Source of the DNA: Castellaniella sp.
Lineage (GTDB): Bacteria; Pseudomonadota; Gammaproteobacteria; Burkholderiales; Burkholderiaceae_B
Direction: 5' to 3'
Assembly (NCBI RefSeq): GCF_034675845.1
Contig: NZ_JAUCCU010000002.1
Location: forward strand, 248,001-312,000
DNA length: 64,000 nucleotides
Below, piece by piece: positions 50,602 through 57,636 of the stretch. Under the pieces are notes generated by a model. That model was not told where the DNA came from. It searched no databases and worked only from the letters and a program-made list of their open reading frames with translations. Position 1 is the first letter of the stretch; every line of letters begins with the position of its first letter. Both the position numbers and the translations under genes were made by a program.

Positions 50602-52295
50602 GTGAATTGAGTCCCAGAGTTTTTGTCGTGGATTTCGAATCGGGTGTAAGAATTAATGCTGATGTAGCTGGACAGAAAACGATCCAGCACGCAGCCCCAC
50701 AAATATAGCGTGCCGGCCCCTGGCCAATTTTTCTCGTCGCAGCTCAGGATAATGTGCTGGCCTTGCATCAGACTGCCGCGCACCAGACGGGATTCGGGGG
50801 TCACCGTCAGATCCTGCAGGCCTTCGATTTGGCGGTCGTTGGCGCTGCGTACGCTGTTGTCGTGCGAACAGGTGGAATTGTACAGGTGCAGAATCGCGCG
50901 CAGGTTGGTGATGCTGGAAAGCGATAGCAAGTTCAGGGTGGTGTGGCTGATCACATCCCACAGCAGTTTTTCGCCATGCGGGGGGTCGATGGCTGCCGTG
51001 ATGGGGGTGATGTTATGAAAGGTGAAGCGTTCTGGCGAGGTGCTGGTCGGACGGGAAATATCACCCAGCTTCAGGCGTTCCGGCAGGGTGCGGTTGGTGC
51101 AGGTCAGATTGATGGACAGGGTTTCGTTGGCCGGGACATTGTCCTGCTCGTAGACCACCGACAGGTAGGTATCAATAGAGTTGCCCACGATGGCGGGCCG
51201 GATCGAGGTTCGGTAGCTGGCCTGAGCTGACTGGCGGGCATGCGACAGCAAAGAAAACGGGATGTAAGAGCGTGGCAGGGCACCGCCCTGAATATAGCCG
51301 CTGACTGAATCGATAGAGTAGATCTGGTGATGCTGGCGCTGTGTGCCGTGGGGCAGAATCAGGTATTCCGATAGCTCGTGGTCCAGTTTGATGGGTTCGG
51401 CTTCGGAGGAAAACAGATTGACCACCGGGGTGACATGCAAGGCAAAGCTGCGGGTACTGAGGTTGGGGACGCTGTGGCTGGTTTTGCGCAGGAAAATCTC
51501 GATGCGAAACCGGCTGCCCTGAAGCACGCCATTGCCTTTTTGCAGGTCGGAAAATTCGATGAACAGGAATTTTTGCGGCATGAACAGCAGTTCCTGCATC
51601 CAACTGAAGGCAGGGAAAGCATTGTCCGGATAGGGCAGTAGGGGCTCGTCAAAGCCAGGGGTGCCCAGCCGTGGCGACAATGAAACGGCCCTGCCGGCCT
51701 GATCGCGCAGGCGGATGCTTTGGACCTGGCTATTGAGCAGCATGAATAAACTGGCCGCGTCGACCGGGTCGCCAGCCAGAAACAGCCGTAGCTGTGACGG
51801 CAACGCAGGCGCGTCGGACTGGCTCGGTGCGTTGAATTGCAGCTGCAGGATGTAGTTGCCGTCGGATGTTTTTTCCGTAGCGGCGGATTCCAGCGTGATG
51901 GGCGAGACCTGCAGGCTGGCTGTGGTGCGAAAACGGCAGGAGATATCTTCCAGGGGAGTGGCGCCGATTTCAGTGCCTGCCTGGATCAAGGCAGCATCAT
52001 TGAGCTGGGCCTTGGGGCTGAAGGCCACCATGGAGGTGGCCGGTAGGGGCCGCAGGAATTGAGGCACCAGAACGCTGGCGAGTTCCTGGACGATTTCAGG
52101 GAATTCGTCGTCCAGTTTCTGGCGGGTCAGGCCATTCAGAAAGGCCACGCCCTCGAGCAGGCGTTCGATATCGGGGTCGGTGGACACGGAACCCAGCATC
52201 GGTGCGACAGCCGGATTCGCCTGGGCGAACTCCAGTGAATGGGTGCGCAGGTGGGCAAGTTCGGTAGCATAAAACCGATTGAAGCTGGTGGCCAT
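50565..52295 (-). CDS. tssF: T6SS baseplate protein TssF
   Basis: 576 residues from MATSFNRFYATELAHLRTHS, chosen over a Met four codons earlier. TssF hallmarks are FAQANPAVAPMLGSVSTDPD, ERLLEGVAFLNGL, QELASVLVPQFLRPLPATSM and the FRTTASLQVSPITLESA region. It forms two copies per wedge with TssG. It starts the leftward tssF-tssG-vgrG run, divergent from tssE across 134 bp. Confidence 0.96.
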   Translation of the reverse strand: MATSFNRFYATELAHLRTHSLEFAQANPAVAPMLGSVSTDPDIERLLEGVAFLNGLTRQKLDDEFPEIVQELASVLVPQFLRPLPATSMVAFSPKAQLNDAALIQAGTEIGATPLEDISCRFRTTASLQVSPITLESAATEKTSDGNYILQLQFNAPSQSDAPALPSQLRLFLAGDPVDAASLFMLLNSQVQSIRLRDQAGRAVSLSPRLGTPGFDEPLLPYPDNAFPAFSWMQELLFMPQKFLFIEFSDLQKGNGVLQGSRFRIEIFLRKTSHSVPNLSTRSFALHVTPVVNLFSSEAEPIKLDHELSEYLILPHGTQRQHHQIYSIDSVSGYIQGGALPRSYIPFSLLSHARQSAQASYRTSIRPAIVGNSIDTYLSVVYEQDNVPANETLSINLTCTNRTLPERLKLGDISRPTSTSPERFTFHNITPITAAIDPPHGEKLLWDVISHTTLNLLSLSSITNLRAILHLYNSTCSHDNSVRSANDRQIEGLQDLTVTPESRLVRGSLMQGQHIILSCDEKNWPGAGTLYLWGCVLDRFLSSYISINSYTRFEIHDKNSGTQFTWPMRMGLKTVL

Positions 52296-52429
52296 GGGTG
52301 TGATCAAAGACAGTTAACCCAAGGATGTTGCACGAAGCATGGGATAGGTGTCAAGAGAACCCCGAAGGCTGCTCAAGCAGGTAAGATCACGGTTTGACTG
52401 GCTATGATGGTGTCATCAAGGGGGATGCG

Positions 52430-52867
52430 ATGAGTCAGATTCGTCTGCTGGAGCGCCTGACCGATCTCGAAGATCCTGGCCTGTCGGCTGGCATGTCGAC
52501 AGACCGACAGGTGCTTGCATCTATCGTGCGGTACCTGGTGCGCCTACTCAATACCCGAGCAGGGTCCGTGCCGATTGACGCCCAATATGGATTGTCCGAC
52601 ATGAGCAATATCGCAGGCTCGTTCTCGGTTGGTACGCCCGAGGCTTTATCTGAAACGATCTTGCGCCAGGTCAGCCAATACGAGCCTCGTTTGCGCCAGT
52701 GCCGCATTGCCGTCTCGTCCGAGCGGCGCGATGTGATTGCCTTGCGCTTTGAATTGTCGGGCTTGCTGGCGGCTGAGCGTGCCGATGCGCCGGACCTGCC
52801 GTTTACCGTCAGCCTGCGGGTGAACTCATCCGGCCAGATTTTTGTCGAGCCGATCAGGAATATCTAA
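52430..52867 (+). CDS. tssE: T6SS baseplate protein TssE (gp25-like)
   Basis: 145 residues. The start MSQIRLLERLTDLEDPG has a GGGGG ribosome site; an alternative TTG 12 codons upstream was rejected. The gp25-like core shows IVRYLVRLLNTRAGSVPIDA, QYGLSDMSNIA and LRQCRIAVSSERRDVIAL with the conserved EPR-like YEPRLRQ. It nucleates the sheath at the baseplate. It is the only core T6SS gene on the plus strand and its stop overlaps the oppositely oriented reductase gene by four bases. No clear promoter is visible in the 52296-52429 gap. Confidence 0.94.
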   Translation: MSQIRLLERLTDLEDPGLSAGMSTDRQVLASIVRYLVRLLNTRAGSVPIDAQYGLSDMSNIAGSFSVGTPEALSETILRQVSQYEPRLRQCRIAVSSERRDVIALRFELSGLLAAERADAPDLPFTVSLRVNSSGQIFVEPIRNI

Positions 52868-53916
52868 GCTGGGTAATCGGTATAGCCTTTTGCGTCGCCG
52901 CCATAGAAAGTATCAGGATCGGCCGTGTTCAGCGGACGCCCGTCACGCAGGCGCTGGACTAGCCCTGGGTTGGCCAGTGCCCAGCGCCCCACCGGAGCGA
53001 CATCGGCCAATCCTGCGTCTATATCCTGTGCAAGATCCTCAATGGCGCGGTTGACCCGGTTGACCAGCAATGTCCCAGGCCAGATCTGACGTAGGTCTTT
53101 GAGTAAAGCATCGTTGCCATGGTGGGCGATATGCAGATAGGCAAGATCGTATTTTTTAAGCTGACTCAGCAAAGAGCGGTATAGATCTTCGTAGTCGCTC
53201 CCTTCGTCGATATCGCCCAAAGCAGAGCCGGGCGAAAGCCTGATGCCCGTGCGATTGGCGCCGATCTCGTCAGTCACCGCTTTGACGACATCCAAGGCAA
53301 AGCGCATGCGCTTGTTCAACGAGCCACCGTAAGCGTCCGTGCGGTGATTGGCGTTTGCAGACAGGAACTGCTGGATCAGGTAGCCATTGGCGGCGTGGAT
53401 CTCGACGCCATCGGCACCTGCCTCGATGGCGAGTGCCGCGGCGTGCCGGTAGTCTTGTATGGTGGTGCTGATCTCTTCGGTAGACAAGGCGCGCGGCCGA
53501 GGGATGGCTCGCATGCCGTCCGCTGTGTACATCTGTGCGTCTGGTGCAATCGCCGATGGGGCGACGGCTTGGCGGCCGTGCGGGGTATTGGCTGGGTGGG
53601 ACATGCGCCCCGCATGCATGAGCTGGATGAATAAATATCCGCCTGCCGCGTGGACGGCACGGCTGATCTTGCGCCAACCAGCAACGTGCGCGTCCGTGTA
53701 GATCCCCGGCGAATTGAGATAGCCTTGGCCATCCGCCGATGGCTGGGTGCCTTCAGTGATCAGTAAACCTAATGATGCCCTTTGAGCATAATATTCGGCC
53801 GCCAGTTCGCCGGGCGTGCCGTCAGCTTGCGCACGGCTGCGGGTCAGAGGCGACATGGCGAGGCGATGGCCTAGCTGCATGCGACCAATTTGAATGGGAT
53901 TCCAAAGCTTGTCCAT
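52864..53916 (-). CDS. Old Yellow Enzyme family flavin reductase (alkene reductase)
   Basis: 350-residue FMN-dependent NAD(P)H oxidoreductase of the NemA/XenA/OYE type, reducing activated C=C bonds or nitro compounds. Signatures: MSPLTRSRAQADGTPGE, ITEGTQPSADGQGYLNSPGI, LMHAGRMSHPAN and GVEIHAANGYLIQQFLSANA (substrate-binding His and Asn), then RTDAYGGS. The start MDKLWNPIQIG was chosen over a Met 13 codons upstream. It is divergent from a LysR gene, a common pairing in which LysR induces the reductase in response to electrophiles or redox signals. Confidence 0.94.
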   Translation of the reverse strand: MDKLWNPIQIGRMQLGHRLAMSPLTRSRAQADGTPGELAAEYYAQRASLGLLITEGTQPSADGQGYLNSPGIYTDAHVAGWRKISRAVHAAGGYLFIQLMHAGRMSHPANTPHGRQAVAPSAIAPDAQMYTADGMRAIPRPRALSTEEISTTIQDYRHAAALAIEAGADGVEIHAANGYLIQQFLSANANHRTDAYGGSLNKRMRFALDVVKAVTDEIGANRTGIRLSPGSALGDIDEGSDYEDLYRSLLSQLKKYDLAYLHIAHHGNDALLKDLRQIWPGTLLVNRVNRAIEDLAQDIDAGLADVAPVGRWALANPGLVQRLRDGRPLNTADPDTFYGGDAKGYTDYPA

Positions 53917-54040
53917 ATATGTATCTTTCTGTCGTTGATTGAAAATCACGCACAAATAGCGTGTCAGATACAGTAATGTGTTTCAGTTTAATAAACAATA
54001 TTATAAAATTAGGACAATGTGTCTTGTTATTGGAACAATA

Positions 54041-54928
54041 ATGGATTTGTCATCTTTAGCAGACTTTAATCTGGTGGCCTTGCACGGCGGGTTTGGCAAG
54101 GCCAGTCGCGCCAGTGGGCGGCCTAAGGCAACGCTGTCACGCCGTGTCATGGATTTGGAACAAAGCCTTGGGGTGCGCTTGCTGGAACGCGATGTGCGCG
54201 CATTGCGTCTGACTGAAGAGGGTCAGGCGCTCTACGAGCGTACGCACACACTGCTGGGCGAAATCAAAGAGGCAGGGGACTCGGTTTCGGCTGGTCTGGC
54301 GACGCCCAGGGGGTGCTTGCGGGTCAGCGCACCCGTCTTGTTCGCGCACACCTTGCTCGGCGACCTGGCTGCAGGGTTTGCCAGGGCATACCCAGAAGTA
54401 TTGCTGGACATTACGGCAGAAGATCGACAGGTCGATTTGGTCAGCGATGGCTATGACGTCGTGATTCGTGTCAATCCGCGTCCTGATGCCATGCTGGTGG
54501 GGCGCTGTTTTGCACGCGACGACATGCTGTTGGTGGCTGCGCCATCCGTCGTGCGGCCCCCATCTGGTTCTGATGGCGTACCGGCAGTAGTGCCCGCAGT
54601 GGCCTTGGCCAATATGTTTGATCATGGGCCGTGGCATTATCAGGATGGTGATGTCATGAGCACGGTGATCCCTGATATCCGGCTGCGCTTGTCTTCTCTG
54701 ATCATGATTCGTGATGCCGTCATCGCGGGGGCAGGTGCAGCGCTGATGCCGCAGTCCTTGATTCGGCAGGCTGACAAACACGCTGCGCTTGCCGTTTGGG
54801 GGCGTTTGCCTGATCGTCCGGTGGAGCTATGGGTTCTGCATGCCTCGCGGCGCTTGGTCAGCACCAAGGTCACTGCCTTTGTCGACTATCTATGTCGTGC
54901 CTTTCCACAAAGAGTTTTGGCCCTATAA
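54041..54928 (+). CDS. LysR-family transcriptional regulator
   Basis: 295 residues from MDLSSLADFNLVALHGGFGK; the 21 upstream codons are AT-rich promoter sequence. The N-terminal winged helix is SRASGRPKATLSRRVMDLEQ, then LGVRLLERD. The LysR substrate-binding domain follows (LRVSAPVLFAHTLLGDLAAG, then VSDGYDVVIRVNPRPD). The group is AaeR/CrgA-like (VSAGLATPRGCLRVSAP). It is divergent from the Old Yellow Enzyme gene and probably controls it. The 53917-54040 interval holds AT-rich promoter DNA with a TTGTT / AACAA inverted pair (54024-54038) near the start. Confidence 0.92.
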   Translation: MDLSSLADFNLVALHGGFGKASRASGRPKATLSRRVMDLEQSLGVRLLERDVRALRLTEEGQALYERTHTLLGEIKEAGDSVSAGLATPRGCLRVSAPVLFAHTLLGDLAAGFARAYPEVLLDITAEDRQVDLVSDGYDVVIRVNPRPDAMLVGRCFARDDMLLVAAPSVVRPPSGSDGVPAVVPAVALANMFDHGPWHYQDGDVMSTVIPDIRLRLSSLIMIRDAVIAGAGAALMPQSLIRQADKHAALAVWGRLPDRPVELWVLHASRRLVSTKVTAFVDYLCRAFPQRVLAL

Positions 54929-54969
54929 AGATGGCTGGCGGCATTCCGTGTGTCTCTTGGCTGATAGAT

Positions 54970-55001
54970 CCCCCAGGCGCGCTATATCGAGTGCCTGGGG
55001 G
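54970..55001. terminator. Hairpin between lysR and maeB
   Basis: A perfect 9-bp inverted repeat CCCCCAGGC / GCCTGGGGG with a 14-base loop lies between the two convergent genes. There is no U-tract on either side, so termination is uncertain. Confidence 0.45.
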
Positions 55002-55025
55002 TATTGCCTGAAATGAGCCCGCTAC

Positions 55026-57320
55026 TTAATCAGCCTGTCCAACTTCTTGCTGAGCATCCACCACGGCCAGTGCCGTCATGTTGACGATGCGCCGCACGGT
55101 GGAGCTGGTCGTCAGGATATGTACCGGACGCGCTGCCCCCAGTAGCACCGGCCCCATGGCCACGCCGTGGCTGCCGGTCATCTTCAACATGTTGTAGGTG
55201 ATATTGCCGGCGTCCAGGTTAGGCATGATGAGCAGGTTGGCCGGTCCCGCCAGGGTGGTATCGGGATAGGCTGTCGTGCGAATTGATTCCGACAAGGCCG
55301 AATCAGCGTGCATTTCGCCATCGACTTCCAGGTCGGGGGCGCGTTTGGCAATGATGCGGCGAGCTTCGGCCATTTTCAGGGACGATTCGGTTGGCCGACT
55401 GCCGAAGTTGGAATGCGACAGCAAGGCGATCTTGGGCACGATGCCAAAGCGGCGAACTTCCTCGGCGGCCAGAATGGTCATGTCGGCGATCTGTTCGGCA
55501 TCGGGGTTTTCATTGACGTGCGTGTCGCAGATGAATAGCGTCTGGGTAGGCAGCATCAGCACGTTCATCGCGGCATAGGTGCGTGCCGTGGGTTTCAGTC
55601 CGATGATTTCCTGCACATATTTCAGCTGATTATCAAAGCGGCTGGCGACCCCGCAAATCATGGCATCGGCGTCGCCGCGCTGTAGCAGCATCACGCTGAT
55701 CAAGGAGTTGTGCTTGCGCACCATGGCCTTGGCGATATTGGGGGTGATGCCGTCACGTCCCCGCATCTTGTAGTAGGCAGACCAGGTATCGTTGAAACGG
55801 GAGTCGTCTTCGGGATCGACGATTTCGATATTTTGTCCCGGCACTAAACGCAGGCCGAATTTCTGGATGCGCATATTGATGACGCTGGGGCGCCCCACCA
55901 AAATTGGGTGGGCAATCTGCTCGTCCACGGCGGTCTGGGCAGCCCGCAGAACGCGCTCGTCTTCGCCGTCGGCATAGATAACGCGCTTCGGTGCGGATTT
56001 TGCCTGGCGAAACAGGGGGCGCATCAACTGGCCAGAGTGGTAGACGATGCTCATCAGGGATTGGCGGTAGGCGTCCATATCCTGGATGGGGCGGCGTGCA
56101 ACGCCCGAATCTGCTGCAGCCTGAGCCACCGCCGGGGCGATCTTGACGATCAGGCGGGGATCAAAGGGCTTCGGGATAATGTATTCGGAACCAAACGACA
56201 GGTCCTGGTCGGCATAGGCACCTGCGACTTCGGCGCTGCTTTCTGCCTCGGCCAGTTCTGCGATGGCCTTGACGCAGGCGAGCTTCATTTCCTCGTTGAT
56301 GACGGTGGCGCCGCAATCCATGGCACCCCGGAAAATAAACGGGAAGCACAGGACATTATTGACCTGGTTGGGATAGTCGGAGCGACCTGTGGCGACAATG
56401 CAGTCCGGGCGGGCCGCCTTGGCGTCTTCGGGAAGGATTTCGGGGTCGGGGTTGGCCAGTGCCAGAATCAGGGGCTGGGCAGCCATGCTGCGCACCATGT
56501 CCTGGGTCAGTACGCCGGGGGCCGAGCAGCCCAGGAATACGTCGGCACCCTGACAGACATCGGCCAGGGTGCGCGCGTCGGTCTGTTGGGCATAGCGGGC
56601 CTTGTTGGCCTCCATGTTTTCGTCGCGGCCCTGCCAGATGACCCCGCGGGAGTCCACCACATAGATGTTTTTTTGCGAGATCCCAAGCTTGACCAGCAGG
56701 TCCAGGCAGGCGATGGCAGCGGCGCCGGCGCCCGAGCAGACGAGCTTGACCTGGTCCATGGCCTTGCCCACGACTTTCAGGCCGTTCAGTACGGCAGCGG
56801 AGGAGATGATGGCCGTGCCGTGCTGATCGTCGTGGAAGACCGGGATCTTCATGCGCTCGCGCAGCTTTTTTTCAATGTAGAAGCACTCTGGCGCTTTGAT
56901 ATCTTCGAGGTTGATGCCCCCCAGGGTAGGCTCTAGCGCAGCGATGATATCGACCAGCTTATCCGGATCGTGCTCGTCCAACTCGATGTCAAAGACGTCA
57001 ATACCCGCGAATTTCTTGAACAGGCATCCTTTGCCTTCCATGACGGGCTTTGCCGCCAGGGGGCCAATATTGCCCAGGCCCAGTACGGCGGTGCCGTTGG
57101 TGATGACACCCACCAGATTGGCGCGCGAGGTGTATTTCGCAGCGGCGGCCTCGCCGCCGGCGTGGATGGCCATGCTGGCCGTGGCGACCCCGGGAGAGTA
57201 CGCGAGGCTCAGGTCGTCCTGATTGGCCAGCGGTTTAGTGGGAACCACCGAAATCTTGCCTGGGGTAGGGTACTCATGATAGTCGAGCGCCATTTTGGCG
57301 CGTTCGTCATTTTGCTTCAT
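55026..57320 (-). CDS. maeB: NADP-dependent malic enzyme with phosphotransacetylase-like domain
   Basis: 764 residues, the MaeB length. The N-terminal malic enzyme domain (1-430) shows LSLAYSPGVATASMAI, DDQHGTAIISSAAVLNGLKV, VCSGAGAAAIACLDLLVKLG (NADP fold) and LANPDPEI. The C-terminal part (about 440-764) is a phosphate acetyltransferase-like regulatory domain (YADGEDERVLRAAQTAVDEQ, and so on to GPVLLGAARPVHILTTSSTV). It decarboxylates malate to pyruvate with NADPH formation. The start was kept at MKQNDERAKMALDYHEYP; MALDYHEYP is a possible later start. It is divergent from odhA. Confidence 0.96.
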   Translation of the reverse strand: MKQNDERAKMALDYHEYPTPGKISVVPTKPLANQDDLSLAYSPGVATASMAIHAGGEAAAAKYTSRANLVGVITNGTAVLGLGNIGPLAAKPVMEGKGCLFKKFAGIDVFDIELDEHDPDKLVDIIAALEPTLGGINLEDIKAPECFYIEKKLRERMKIPVFHDDQHGTAIISSAAVLNGLKVVGKAMDQVKLVCSGAGAAAIACLDLLVKLGISQKNIYVVDSRGVIWQGRDENMEANKARYAQQTDARTLADVCQGADVFLGCSAPGVLTQDMVRSMAAQPLILALANPDPEILPEDAKAARPDCIVATGRSDYPNQVNNVLCFPFIFRGAMDCGATVINEEMKLACVKAIAELAEAESSAEVAGAYADQDLSFGSEYIIPKPFDPRLIVKIAPAVAQAAADSGVARRPIQDMDAYRQSLMSIVYHSGQLMRPLFRQAKSAPKRVIYADGEDERVLRAAQTAVDEQIAHPILVGRPSVINMRIQKFGLRLVPGQNIEIVDPEDDSRFNDTWSAYYKMRGRDGITPNIAKAMVRKHNSLISVMLLQRGDADAMICGVASRFDNQLKYVQEIIGLKPTARTYAAMNVLMLPTQTLFICDTHVNENPDAEQIADMTILAAEEVRRFGIVPKIALLSHSNFGSRPTESSLKMAEARRIIAKRAPDLEVDGEMHADSALSESIRTTAYPDTTLAGPANLLIMPNLDAGNITYNMLKMTGSHGVAMGPVLLGAARPVHILTTSSTVRRIVNMTALAVVDAQQEVGQAD

Positions 57321-57636
57321 GATGTTGAGGGCTCCGATGTTATTGATCTGGCGGCGTCGAGCCTGGGCTGGAAAAGAGGGCCACCGGGGACCAGGCTACG
57401 CAAGTGTTTGTTAATACCAACGCCAATCTTGTGAAAAGCGGCATAGACCGGGCGTTTTGGGCTGTTCAGTTTAAACCCGCGTGGCAAGACGGGTATACTT
57501 TAGCCTTAATACGGCTTATGCAAGGCGTCGTACATCAGCCTTCTGCCCCTGCTATCCGCTCATCGGTCTGGCCGAGTCGCGGAAGGTTTTTCAATCTGCA
57601 TCGTTCGGGTGAAACACCCGTCAGGTGAAGCGCACA
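57321..57636 (+). promoter_or_regulatory. Divergent maeB/odhA intergenic region with structured odhA leader
   Basis: This 316-bp interval has no gene. A TATACT box at 57494-57499 is a possible odhA -10 element. Near the 3' end the hairpin CGGGTG-AAA-CACCCG (57606-57620) directly precedes the ribosome site AGGTGAAG (57623-57630). CACC (57615-57618) can instead pair with GGTG (57624-57627) of that site, so the two helices exclude each other. A structured 'sucA' leader motif overlapping the ribosome site is known in Burkholderiales; whether this is that motif needs a covariance model search. Confidence 0.55.

Noticed and set aside
54024..54038. TTGTT/AACAA inverted pair as the LysR operator
   Set aside because: It overlaps the ribosome site and start of the lysR gene and lacks a convincing T-N11-A context; kept only as a note.
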